Under the pieces are notes generated by a model, which made no database searches, had not been told where the DNA came from, and saw only the letters and a program-made list of their open reading frames with translations. A stretch of DNA of 64,000 bases from Sphagnum compactum (lineage: Eukaryota; Bryophyta; Sphagnopsida; Sphagnales), in the NCBI GenBank assembly GCA_965153455.1, contig OZ234500.1, positions 9,362,001-9,426,000 of the forward strand, in the 5' to 3' direction. How positions within the stretch are numbered: the first letter of the stretch is position 1; each line of letters begins with the position of its first letter. Of this stretch, positions 33,424-45,921 are shown piece after piece. The translations under genes were made by a program, and so were the position numbers.

Positions 33424-34939
33424 GGTTAAAAGATAAGATTCATCAACTCCAATTTGAGTTGGTTGAAGAAACATGAAACAAATAGGTACTCTTGGAACAC
33501 CTACTTGCATTGATCCAAATTGTGGCTGGGAAGTAGAAGACATTAAAAGTAGATATTGACCATGGCTCAATACCACTTGGTGGTGTTGCTAGATTCAAAT
33601 GTAACTTGGACAACAATGGATGGAGTTTGAAACGGCAAAGGGATTTTTTGGAATAATGGTCATGTTCGTAGGACAAGGTTTTCCCAGATTACCATGTGGG
33701 GTTATTGTGCTCAAACCCCTGGGCAAAAATCCTTCAAATATTCATCATTTTTTTTGGTGAGATGTTGAGATGAATGAGCCAATGGAGTTTAACTAAGAGA
33801 TCTAAATGTTTTTTCTATTTATTTGATCCATGGATTGATTGTGCGTGTTTTTTTGTGATGAACTCACATGTGGCCTACAATGGTACCTTTAGAAGCACAA
33901 CTTGGGCAAATATGGGTAGTTCATGGTGTGATTTGGTACATTCAATCATATAATATATTTGCTAGGCCAAGTTATGAACACCTTCACACATGTGTCAGTT
34001 ATGTCCAGTAGGTATCTATATGTTACGCAAACACACGAAAGCAGTGTTGCACTATTCTAATCCATTGTTGTTCATTGCTAAATGGAATAATTTACAAAAT
34101 GAGATATATGTTACAAAATTCATGCAAATATACATATTCCCTCATTGGACTTTAATGGGGTACAATAGGTTGAGTACTAAATACACTATGGCAATTGTGA
34201 TCATCAAATAAACTAAACAACCTACATGTAACAAATTTCTTAAAATGTGTTTATGTTTGTTTCTACTACACTATTTTTTGGGCCATTACATTTCCATGCA
34301 TTTGATAAGCTTGGTTTGGGTTTTTTGTCGGGGGCAGTGGGAGTGGGTCGTTGCCTCTTTCTTTTTCATTTAAAGGTAGCCTTTGTTTCACCACCAATTG
34401 TGGACCAATCAATATTAATTGAAATAACTGGAGTAATAGTTGTGTTCAAGAGAAAGAGCCCTTTTGGATTGTGGGGGACCTCTTGTTAGGGCTTCTTATG
34501 ATCATTATGCAAGGTGATTTTTGTTGTTGTGGAACCATGAACAAATTGCTTCATGGTTAGGCGAAATGTCTTTTGATGTTGGCATGTGAGGGAGCTAGTA
34601 GCTTTTACTATTATCCTTCACTATCAATTACTCCACTAGTGTTTGGATAACACATATTAAAATTTCCCTACTAAGTCCTCACGCCATGAACTATTTTAAT
34701 CAAAACTAGCAAATTATACGATCAAATTAACAGTGCATAATTGTTACATGGTTGTAGTGATTACTTATTACATGTGTTTTCATATGAAACAACAAGGTGG
34801 CCTATTCATCGTGTACATTTAATTGAACTTATGCTATCACTATACATACTAACAATATCTAACATGCATAGATTGTTACATGACAAGTTGAGTTTGAACT
34901 CACAGGATGACCAGGAAATGAAGCCAGTGTCCCTTGTCC
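33424..34939. other. No gene recognised
   Basis: AT-rich spacer between the convergent transposase and Ulp1-type genes. Only short ORFs on both strands, none with a recognisable motif. Confidence 0.4.
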
Positions 34940-35600
34940 CTATAGGTAGGCTCTAAAGTTAAAGACAACTTGGTGGCCACATTCCCATGAGTTCTTTTGA
35001 GCAAAATCTTTGGGCATAATGGTATCCACATTGACAAATGTTTTGACATCTGCATTTTCACTTAAACCCCTAGAAAGGGCCCATGCAATGTGCACATTTT
35101 GAGCAAACTCCTTGGACGGTTTGCTATTGTGGAACCTTAGTATAGAATCACAATGAATGGTGCATCCCTCTTCCATGATGTATAGGGACCAATGGTTTTT
35201 GTCCAAATATGGCACAACCACAATGTTACTTAAAAGTGAACCATGCTTAAAATATTTTTTCCCCCACCTTTTTGTCCCTCCTCCATTTTGAAGTTTAGTC
35301 TTGAATAACCTAGAAGCTTATGCGTTTAACAAAATGTACCTACATATGTTTGACACAACGTTCTTTGCAAGTCTATGTACAAGCATGAAAGCCAACCACT
35401 TGTCAGACATGGGTGCTTCAAAGTTTGTGAGACATTCAAGATCACATAAAGAATATGTTGATTTCCATGCTTTTAAGGCCCTTGAAGAAGACAATGTATT
35501 CCAATCCATCCAAAGTTCTGTTAACTCTCAATTCATCCAACAATTCGTCAACCCTACAAAAAAGTAGAGATAATCTAGTAACATGTTAGCACCAATGTTG
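34940..35600 (-). pseudogene. Ulp1-like (C48) cysteine protease domain, active-site residues preserved
   Basis: The open frame 34,940-35,221 reads DKNHWSLYIMEEG (catalytic His), TIHCDSIL (Asp) and DFAQKNSWECGHQVVFNF. In the last, Gln precedes the catalytic Cys by six residues, exactly the Ulp1 oxyanion Gln to Cys spacing, and the frame ends at a stop. Upstream on the same strand, 35,300-35,600 adds a further open piece (APMSDKWLAFMLVHRLAK) separated by a stop. Ulp1 proteases process or remove SUMO. Plant transposons of the MULE class (Kaonashi type) and others are known to carry such domains. Its neighbour is the MULE transposase, convergent, 1.5 kb away. All four key residues are present, but the upstream stops suggest decay. 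Confidence 0.75.
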
Positions 35601-38600
35601 CACAATATATGGCAAGCAAAAACCAACTTCAACATCCACCTATCAAATGATGGGAGTAAATGATAACTTGAAAGTTTGCCACAAATGTTGTAATGCTTCA
35701 TCTTTCAAGGGCATAATATGACAGTGCAGCATTATCATGGACAATGATTGTTGATTTTCCTTACAAGGTCCAGAGATGGCTAGAACATGCACCTTATCAA
35801 ACAATGTACAACCCGTAGTTTGCAATGTCGTTGCTAATGCAAGCTCCTTGTTGAAGTTTCTTGCTGGTCAGTCCACATGGGGTTTGTAATCTAGATCTTG
35901 GCTTGCCAACCACATGCGTAGATCTAATTGGTTGCATTTGATGTTTGGATCAAACTACGACAGATTACCCAATTGGCTAAGGTGTAAGCTTGACCCAAAT
36001 TGGCTAAGGTTCATTAAGTGGGTTATAAAGTTTAAATTTGGTTTAAGTTGGGTGAATTTTTTTTTGTAGCAAACTATTTAGTTTGAGGCTAAGCTGTGTT
36101 GGATTTTGTGTTGTTCACATTAAGATTGCCTTAGGTAAATACATAGTGGATTTAACAACTTTGGTATTTTGTTGTTCAAACAAACCATGTTATGCCAGCA
36201 CCACCATGAGTTGATTGTCCTTCCTATTAGTTGTGCAAGGGTGCTAGTCCATTGCATCAACGGGCATGTGGGCAGTTCTTGATGTTGGGCCATGGTTGAG
36301 AAGGTTATCACCATTAAAGACTTCAATGTTCCACCCCACAAACAATCGTTCCCCATCTAGGTACCTTTGCATGTGAGAATCCCTCAATTTCATCCATGTA
36401 GTTGCCCTTGATTCATGTTCAATAAATTTGAAACTTAGAATGCCTCCTAACCCAAGTTTTAAAAAAAATTGGTTGGTAAAAGTAAATGTTTGCCATGTTA
36501 CACCACATTATAGAAAAGTTGAAATATGTTACAATTTTGTCTACTATAGAAAAGAAGCATGCTACACACCCAACATTCATCAAACTGAAAGAATGGTGTT
36601 CATAGGGATGACCTACAAACCTGCAATAAGCCATCCAAGATTAATGTATTTTCTTCGCATCAACCATTTTGTGAGCATGGAATCAAAATAATTGTTAATA
36701 ACACCCCATTCATGAATCTACCAACCATCAATGAAATCCTTCTTTCTAGCCATTGTAAAATCTTGGATGGCTTGTAGCTGGACATTTTGTGCCCAAGTAT
36801 AAAATTTCGGCCACCAATTGGAGCAATCTGTTAGTTTCTCATATTCAGACTGGGCTTAGGCTTGCCAACCTTCCCCTACCAATGACCCCACCCTACCTAC
36901 AAACAACATGGGCCCTTCCTCTCGCATTATTGTGAGGATTGTTTGCCATTGCCTACTATTCAACCCATGGTTCATAAATTTTTTTCAGTAGCACCTCGCA
37001 ATGAGTGCACCAAAGGAATGTGTAACCCTTTTGAGAATGTTTATAACTTAAGAAACATGGCACACCATGGAACTAGGTAAAACATACCAACCCTTTCCAT
37101 GTTATAGATTCCATCACATATGGTTATGGCTTCACTGTTAGTTATGTGTCCAAGGAAAGTTCAGGGCAAGGGCCCTCAAAGCGGGAATTGTTGTGAAGAT
37201 GTTGAAGAGCGGGTGGCACCCCAACTTTCTTTGCTCGATTTTTGGAACAACAATTACATCAAAGTTGTGCATTTTGTTGTCCATGTATTCAACAATCCTC
37301 TTCTCACACTCCTCCCACCATTGGGCTTCAAGCTTCTTGTTATTTTGTTCCAGTAACTTGTGTTCAATATATTCAACCAATGCATGGATTTCATCCTCCA
37401 AAGTTGCAGGATTCACCACATGAGTAAAAAAATTATGAGTTTGTGCAACAATGCTATGGAAAATAAATAAAACCAAAGTTAGAGGTTGGATTTAAAGGGT
37501 TACAAATGGGCTGCATGTTATAGAAGTTTCTTTTTGTAGAGCTCCAAAATAATATGGCACTATAAACCAAAAATCTCATAAATGCAATAGTGGAGGCATT
37601 TGTAGTTTACTTGATCTTTATGGGTCCACATCCCAAATGATGCCACAAACGTGCTATCAATCCATTCATCCCATCCCTTTGGACAAGCTCGATGACTTGC
37701 AAGCCTAGCCTCAAAATCATCCAAGGAAGAGTTATCCCAATCAAACTTCTTCAACATGTAATGAAACAAGTGAAACATCCTGGTTATAGCTTGAACGGTA
37801 GAGGTACAAGAGGTTCCCATGGGACCATGACATGTTGATCAACTTCAACCTCCACAAGTTTTTAGTAATGATTATGGGCCCCTTGGATGTCTCTCAATGT
37901 GTGCAAGTTTCATAAAATATTGTCTGGGTGTAGTGGAGATGGATGGATCATATGTGAAGGTACGAGGATACTTTGATTTCCACCCCCCCTATTGGGATGA
38001 GGTGGACTTGATACACTAAAATTTCTTGCCTTTGACATGTCTTGAAGCATGTCTTCGCCTTTAGTACCAAGGCCTTTGTTGTCCTGCTTTTGTCCATCAT
38101 CAAATCTCATCTATGCTACCAACAATGGTAGTCATATCTTAATTATTTAAAGGCAACACCCTGGTTTGCTTGGTAATCTGGTTTGAACCTTTGAATTCTT
38201 TACATCCAACTCTTCTTCTTCATGTGGCATATCCAACACGAAGCTTTCAATTGATGTACTTGCATGTTGATTTTTGGGTGATAGCCTTGCCTTACATCTT
38301 CCCATCCTTTGTCCAAAAGATTTCAGCAAACCTTTTCGATGTTCTCTACTGTAACAAGGTTCGGCAATAAACCTTTCAAAGATTTGAATTTGCACACTTG
38401 GACATGAATGTGTTTGGCATTAACTAGAGCTCTTTCTAAGGTTGTTTCTACATCTACGTCAGCTTGGGTCCTTGTCTCCAATTCAATAGAAGAGGCATCA
38501 TTTTTCTCAATTTGTCGCTTTAGTTCCTTTGACAATTGCACATTAGCCAAACCGGGCAACACTGGAATAGATATGGGATTATTTGTTATTGGGTACTTAG

Positions 38601-38800
38601 GAGCATCCAAGCACCCTTTAGACCTATGGTCAAAAAGTTGCAACTTACTTGACCATTCCCCTCCACAATACGCACATTGGAAATTAGGACGGTCTTTATC
38701 CCCATTTAATGGGGTCACACAAGATGAAAAAATCTCTAGCAAAAGTTCATTGTATAGTTCAAGAATGACCCATTGTTATTTGAATTGAATAGAGTTCAAC
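35601..38800 (-). pseudogene. Upstream part of the Ulp1-type transposon protein, decayed
   Basis: Three open pieces lie in the same orientation. 38,323-38,742 has a zinc-finger-like FQCAYCGGEWSSKLQLFDH...C followed by a charged linker. 38,147-38,395 overlaps as a continuation. 37,560-37,820 (WDNSSLDDFEARLASHRACP) and 37,138-37,476 (acidic, Lys/Glu-rich, probably coiled coil: EDEIHALVEYIEHKLLEQ) follow. They run leftward toward the Ulp1 domain, so the simplest reading is one gene with introns or insertions: zinc finger, coiled coil, protease. I cannot prove that they belong together. Confidence 0.45.
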
Positions 38801-40520
38801 TTCACGTAATACCTCAATAACCCTTCAAACCCATTTGACCCTTTTATCTCCTTTTTTTTTGTAGCCATATTAGATAGAGTCTCCAAAACACTAAACTCTT
38901 CCAATAGCCACTCGACTTTCTGCTGCCTCCTATGGCAACGTAGACCCACCACCATATTAGAAGAAACTGTTTGTAACTAAGCTCGTGCCCATAGTTATGT
39001 AAAGAAATCCTATAACCTAAAAAGGTGCATAGAAATGTTTCCTACATTGTTCCTTTGTTCGTTTTAGGGTTTTATATTTCTACAAGGTTTAGGGCATGAT
39101 ACCCATGTCATCATCACTACATTTTTTCCGTCTCCTGCCCATTGTTGCTACAATAACACTTCCCATGTTACAGTTCAATCCCCTATGAGGAGAAGTACCT
39201 ATATGATATGTTGGAAAATTTGACTTTAATCAAAGGTGTACACTTGGATGATAGTATTTTGCAATGCACCCTTCAAATGAACAACATGACCATGGTTGAC
39301 ATCATCGAAGAAAAACTTGAAAATGTCACCACAACTTTTTTGAAACATTTATAACAAAGCACATGACAAGCTTAAAAGCAAACTTGAAATGGAAATATTT
39401 GTGGAAATGCATACACAGAAAAAGCTTTGGAACAATGGAACGACAACCAAACTTAAACAATCTAAAAAACAAAATTGAAACGTTGCAAAAATTTGGAGCT
39501 CACCAACAACATTGAAGCTAGGGAAAACAAGAAGAAGAAAGGCAAAAGCGTTGAAATGTGGGTGAAAGAGAGTAAACCCTAATGCGAGAGCGCTAAGCCC
39601 TACATGAGTCAGGAGGGGGACATGCATGGGGCATGGGGTCCATGGCGTCGTTGGTACCATGGATCCCCATGCGAATGGGCATGTGATGGCAGGTTATGAA
39701 AATTTCGTAACATGGGTACATTTCGCGAGCCGTCCCGCCAGGGGGATGTTACAAGAACGGAGCTGGGTGTGGGAGGATGGGAAGGGGGATGGTGTGGGGG
39801 CAAAACATGTCCTGGCAGGTACTTTTGTACCCGACGCATTCATTTTCTTTGGCCTGTTTAATATTTTCCTCACACGGCTCCACATCCAGAGCACCGGTCG
39901 TTGCGTTGAACACGAAGCCCCATTAGCAAAAGGACCCAGAGCCAACTCCTACGCCTTCAAAGGGGAAGAACACAAAAATGACCAAAGGCTAGGATGTCAC
40001 ACAGATGGATGTCCACCATAACCTACTAACAAAAGCCGCCATCACGTATTGATGCCTCGACAAGTCCCGACACTTCCATCGCCTGCCGCAACCTAGTGAT
40101 GCCATTGTAAGTCTCAAAGTTGCCATCGCTTGAGTGGTGACAGCGAAAAGTGCACCTGCTACTTGGGCAAGTCACAGAGCTAAAAGAAGACCAACCGTTA
40201 GACGCGCACACCCTTGGAGGCTCCTCCAAAAAATATGCTGAATGCCACCTCCAAGGTCTTCTCAACGCTTCGTTTCTTAACGTCATTTGGAGTCTTTTAA
40301 ATCCTTCATTGACCCTGTATGCAAATTATTTTTTAAGACAATTCCTGTGGGTAATGGCAGTAATCTCTGTCAAATATGGAGGTGTAAAAGAACTATCCGT
40401 CGATTCTTCAAAATCGAATGGCCACGAATTAATTCGTGGACTAATTTATTGCTGTTTTTTGTTTTCTGAATGATTATTCGTTGATTTCTCATTTGACTAT
40501 CTGCAGAATACGGACAGTAT
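38801..40520. other. Spacer; one MITE end
   Basis: No gene recognised. At 39,815-39,875 the text GTACTTTTGTACCCGACGCATTCATTTTC then TTTGGCCTGTTTAATATTTTC matches the terminal repeat of the MITE at 31,799-32,165. A second end for this copy was not found. Confidence 0.45.
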
Positions 40521-41048
40521 CAGCATGTACGGTCACGATCTTGATTCGTTTGTAAAATACTGAATTTGAACCGTCGGATGCAGTTCCGCGTGCGGGCGGT
40601 CTGCGGTCAGTTTCGATGCATCCCCGGTGCGCGATTCGCAACCGCGCGGTCACGAGGGTGGACCGCGCAAACTCCCTGACGGTCGCCCTCGTCGTCTCCA
40701 CCCGTCCATGGCGGCTGCTTCGCAGCAGCGGAGAAGGGTTTTCTCCTTCTGCCGTCGTCGCCTTGCGGGGCCCCGATCCGTCGCTGAGGGGCACGGATGG
40801 ATACGATTCTTGTGCGAGTGTATCGGCAAGGTCGCCACGTTCTCGTAGAAGAAATTTGAAAACAAGGGGACGCGATTTGAAACCGGGAGCTTTGTTTTAG
40901 GGTTTGAGGAACTTGCCGGTTGAAGAAAGAGGTAAAAAACGGTGTAGGAGACGGACGGAAGAAGGAAGGAGTCGGGGGAGAGGGAATGGCAAACTTCTAG
41001 AGAAGGGTCAGGGCGGTTTGGTTGCGGGGGGCGGGAGGGAGAAGGGAT
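40521..41048 (+). promoter_or_regulatory. GC-rich promoter and 5' leader of the UBP gene
   Basis: GC and CpG content jump sharply against the AT-rich flanks, from about 40,560 to the start codon. ORFs on both strands here are by-products of that composition. No clear TATA box was seen near a likely start. A purine-rich stretch (GAGAAGG, GGGAGGG) directly precedes the ATG. Confidence 0.5.
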
Positions 41049-44000
41049 ATGGGCAAAAAGCAGAAGAGGAAGCGGACGGTCGGGTTATCGAAATCGTCAC
41101 CAAGAGCAGGAGGGTCGACCATAGCTGCTATCAAAGGCGTGGAGCCAGCATTTACGTTGGAGGGAAGGACGGGGAAACGCGTAGGCGCGGAAAATGATGT
41201 AGTTAGTGGAGCCGTGAGCATGGAAGAGCTAGGTTCGATCCGATGCAAGCACGTGGAAAGTGGAGTGAATCTGGAGAAGCTGAGAACGCAGCTTGCGAGA
41301 GGAGGATTGGTGTCACAGTGCCATGATTGTAGCCAGGTTGTGTTGCCGAGTGGAAGGGACAAGGCAGGGAGAGCAAAGGTGGTGAAGAGGAAAGGACCTG
41401 GGCCGTCGGCTGGGGATGGAAGCGGCGGCCAGAAGCTCTGGATTTGTCTGGCATGCGGTTTCATCAATTGCGGCGGCAGTCTGTTGTCCACACAAACATC
41501 GCAGCAATCAGGTGATGGTGAAGAGATCGTCAAGATGGAGACAGTGACGATGCAGTACATGGGATTGTCCCATGCAAAGCAGCATTCAAGGCAGCGGGAG
41601 CCATCACATCCGCTAGCCATGGAATGGGGCGAGGATCTGGCCTGCTGGTGCTTCGTTTGTGACGTGGAAGTGCATTACAACAGTGAACCCTCTGCTCCGA
41701 ATTTGGCATCAGAGGGACAGGACATGGCCTCATCCAAGCTGAAATTGCTGCAGCAGGCAGCAAAGTTGGTGCAAGACAAGCTCCAAGAAACAAAAAACCT
41801 GAAGATAGATGCAGCTACCACTACCAATGACAATCAGGGAAGTGAATCTAAAGTTGATGAGCCTGCCAAAGTTAGCAGCAGTAATTCTATTGAAGCAGAA
41901 GTAAAGCCTGTGAAAGAGCGGTGTGTAATTAAGGGTTTGATGAATCTTGGCAACACTTGCTTTTTCAATTCAGTTATGCAAAATTTGCTAGGTGTAGATA
42001 TGCTTTGGGAGCATTTCAGTGTGGGGGGCTCTGTACAAGAAGGTCCCTTAACAACAGCTCTCAGAAAGTTTTTCCAAGAGATAGATCCTAAGAGTGATGA
42101 ATACTCTGATTTTAGAATCCATGATGCAGGGGCATCAAGCTCTTTTAGAAGGACTACAAGAGCCCGCTCATTCAGTAGTAATATAGGAAACACTTACACT
42201 CCTAGAGAACTGTTTGGTGCTATCTGCACGAAGGCTCCTCGATTCAAGGGTTTCCAACAGCAAGACAGTCATGAGTTGCTCAGATGTTTGCTGGATGGCT
42301 TGCATACTGAAGAAGAGACCATGTGGAAGGTGGCAGAACCTGGAAGAAATGGGGAAGTGATTGAGTGGGCAATGGATGTGGAGCCAGATGTGCTTCGTTC
42401 TGAGAGAGGAGGAAGCTCAAAACTGCAAGGTGTGAAGACTGAAGATGGAGAGGGTGAGAGCATGAAGAAAAAACGGGAAACCTTCGTGGAGAAGATATTT
42501 GGTGGACAGCTATCAAGCACTGTGAGGTGCTGCTTGTGTGGGCATTCATCAGTGGTGTATGAGCCTTTTCTTGACTTATCTCTTCCTATACCCTCAAAGC
42601 AACCCAACAAGAAATCTGGGGTGCGCAAGGACCAGGCACGAGTGTCTTCTGTACTGCAGAGTCAAAGACTGCAGGCATTAGGGAAAGGAGCCAAGGGTCT
42701 TGAACCACTAGACCAGCCAAAGACATCCGCCCTGTCAGCAGATGCAAATTCTTGGGGTTCTGGGGAAACAGACCAAGCCTCTCAGTCGGTCACTCAAGGA
42801 GTGATTTGTCTTCCATATGATTCCAGTTTCAGGAATGGAAGCTCCCCATATGGACAAGATGATGGTAATAATGATGTCAGTTCTCTCAAGCCAGAGAATT
42901 TATCTTCAAAGGAAGGGGCAAGATCCAGTCTTGCTGAGGATCAGGCAGCTCAAACAATCCTCCCACCTGTTATGTGCCTCCCTTATGTTGCCACAGACAG
43001 CAGCAGGAGTTCCACACTGGTGGAGGATCTGGACAAAGAGTTTGTGTGGATGGACTACACAGAAGATGTTGTGGAGACAAGTTCCCATGTGCCCACTGGT
43101 ATGATTGTGCATGGTGGGTCATCTGTGGCCACTGACAAACCTTTGACTTCTGTCCCTGAAGCTCAACAATCTGCAGATAAAGGGCAGCAAACACTTGATG
43201 CTGGTAAGGAGTGTTCAATGATTCTGAAATGTTTGTCAAGTGGGCACCAGACCTTTGGCAACTTCGAAGCCATTGGATATTTGACAGGTGCTCCATATGG
43301 GTCTGCTGAAGAACCTTGTGGCATGGATGAGATTGATGGGTCTGCAAGTGTTGGAGATCCAGTTTTTTTCGGACCAAGCCCTTGCCCTCCCAGTGAGGCT
43401 ACCGATGTTTGGACCAGAGTTGATGAGGGAGAGGGGCAGCAGCAGCAGCAGAAATTTGAGATGCTAACTTCAGAATCACTGCCTCTGTTGTTGGAAAAGA
43501 GCAATGATACACTGCCAGCAGTGGCAGGGGAAGGAACTAATTTAGCAGCAGGCACCTGCAAGCAGAAGGAAGGGAGTTTAACTAGTATGCAGTTGCATTT
43601 GAAGGCTGCGGGGAGTGAAATTGGTAAAACTTCCCATGGTGAAAGTGTGTTGGCAATAAATGTGGCTTCTGAAAAGGATCACACTGATTTTGATGGGGTA
43701 GCAGACCTTTTTGAGGACAGTTATGTGGAAGAAAAAGAGGATGTCAGACAGGCAGAAAGCGCAAGGCAGGAATCTAGTAGCTCATTAATTCAGATGGATG
43801 GTTTCAGTAGTGTCTCAGACTCAAGGAACACAGGGAGCACCAGGTTGAAGAGAGATGAGTTTTACTTTGCTGGCAATGGTGGTGTTCTAGGGCTGAAGGA
43901 GGATAATGAAAGGGAAGAAGATGCATCCTTTCCCATGTCACTGGAAGGATGTCTATTAGCCTTTACCAAGCCAGAGCTTCTTTCAGGAGAGAATGCTTGG

Positions 44001-45921
44001 GGATGTGAAAATTGTTCTCACCAGTTGCAAGAAAGAAAAGAGGCAGCTTCAAGTCTGAAGTCTCTGCACACCCCAGAATTAGAGTCCAAAAGACAGGATG
44101 CTATGTCAGGATCTCAATTGCAAGCTAGTGGCAACACCCTTGCTAAGGGTATTGGGGCTGGTGTAACTAAGACTAGTGAGGTACTTGATGGCAAGAATTT
44201 TGAAATGCAGATCCGAACAGAGGAGTTGCCCAAAGTGGAAGTGTCCTCAGGGAGCATAGGAGGCACTGAACTTTTTGAGACTTCAAATTCCCTGGAAGAT
44301 GCACTGAATGGTATGAATTTGGTTACAGTGGATCTGGTTGAGAACAGGACACATGGGAAAGGCAATGACCACACAAGCAGGGAATCTTGGAAGGGAGAAG
44401 CAACAAGCTGTTTGAATACCAATGATGTTGTACCTTGTGGAGAGAAAGATGTAAAGGTTGGAGTTAGAAAGTTAAAAGCTAATGGAGATCAGGAGAGACA
44501 TTTGGGTAAGGCTGCTGTGAATGACTGGGAAGACTTAGCAGATTTGAATGTACCTAGCACATCTTCAGCTGGATTGATGTATGTTGAAAGTGGAAAGCCA
44601 AGTGTTTGTCAGCTTTTAACAGATTCACACTATCCAGCAGAGAATGGAGAAAACAATGCCTTAAGGAATGGTGGAACTGATGAAATGGTGCAAGACTCTG
44701 AGATGAAAATGGGACCTTTAAGATCAGGCAGCCAAGTGACTGGAGGAGCTGTTGCAGATGGTTATACTCTATTTTCTGAGGATGGAAGGTCAAAAGTAGA
44801 TGATACTGTTGAGCCAGCTGTAAAACAGAAGCAAGTGCAACCAAATCAAATGCAGCAAACAGGAAATGATGGAGACTTTTACATCCCTGTGAAGATGGGG
44901 TTAGCATCTACAAGTAATTTAGAGTTAAGGAAGAATAGTAATGATCATGTGGGGGAAGCAGATGTTGACCCAAAGTTGCCTTCTCTGTCATCTGGGTCAT
45001 TGGAGACGAATTCAAATGGTTTTGTGCAAGTTAGCACAATCAAAGCAGAGAACTTTTCAGGTACAGATCAGTCAAGGAAAATGAATCTCCGACCACAGAG
45101 TGGCCTCTCAGCTCTTGCTGGAGACCTCAGTGCATTACATGATGGGCATGCAAAATTGCAGAAGGCGGGCAGATTGAAATCACAGAAGGCAGTGGAGGAC
45201 CCCCCAAAGAAGGTCATAGTGAAACGGGATGCAGAGAAAAGATTCCTCATCAATAAAGCACCACCAGTATTGACTGTGCATTTGAAAAGATTTGCTCAAG
45301 ATATGCGTGGCCGGCTGAGTAAGTTGAGTGGCCACGTGACATTCCATGAATGGCTGGATATAAGCCCATTTATTGATCAAAGGTGGGTGTGTTTCTAAGT
45401 TCTACTAGACTCTTGTGGCTTTTCATTTGGTTTCTCTTAGTGCTGTAGCGACACTGTGCTTCTACATGGTGGCTTAGTCCATCTTAGTTCCATTTACAAC
45501 TGTGTTGGGGCTCCAAAAGTAAGTCCATCAGCACCATGGACTGTGTGGTTTAGCTGGGTAGGTTGAATATGATGGATGGTGCTGGCTGGTGTATCAACTT
45601 TTAAGTTGCAAATTTCTGTATTAATGCAGTGTTTTTCTGTGTGGTTGCAGAAGCTCTGATAAAGGGGTTTACAGGTATCGTTTGATTGGTATTGTTGAGC
45701 ATTCAGGGACAATGCGTGGGGGACACTATGTTGCATATGTGCGAGGTCCTGTCAGTGGAGAGAATAGGTCAGAAGATGTAAACCCAGGATCACACACCTG
45801 GTTCTACATCAGCGATTCTCATGTTCGACAAACTTCTTTGGAATCTGTCTTGCAATCTGAGGCCTATCTCCTTTTCTATGAGAAATGTAGGATCAAAGAT
45901 GCAGGTTGTGCTTCATTCTAG
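41049..45921 (+). CDS. Ubiquitin carboxyl-terminal hydrolase, UBP1/UBP2 type (USP16/45 homologue)
   Basis: Two exons, 41,049-45,382 and 45,651-45,921 (GTGGGT...TTGCAG intron, phase 2), encode 1,534 aa. The start MGKKQKRK resembles plant UBP1/UBP2. A ZnF-UBP domain, which binds the free ubiquitin tail, lies at about residues 62-220 ([35 protein letters not shown]). The USP catalytic domain starts with [10 protein letters not shown], Cys304, and QQDSHELL. It carries a zinc ribbon, RCCLCG and WGCENC. After a roughly 800-residue acidic, Ser-rich insertion it ends with [17 protein letters not shown] and, in exon 2, [16 protein letters not shown] with His1470, then WFYISDSHV. The protein should remove ubiquitin from substrates. 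It is longer than the Arabidopsis members as I recall them (about 1,000 aa), mostly because of the insertion. No lesions. Tail to tail with AGT2. Confidence 0.95.

Noticed and set aside
40489-40900. Overlapping ORFs of 70-100 codons on both strands
   Set aside because: They arise from the GC-rich promoter of the UBP gene and have no domain or start context.
42269-43561. Antisense ORFs of 90-135 codons within the UBP gene
   Set aside because: They are shadows of the long coding exon.
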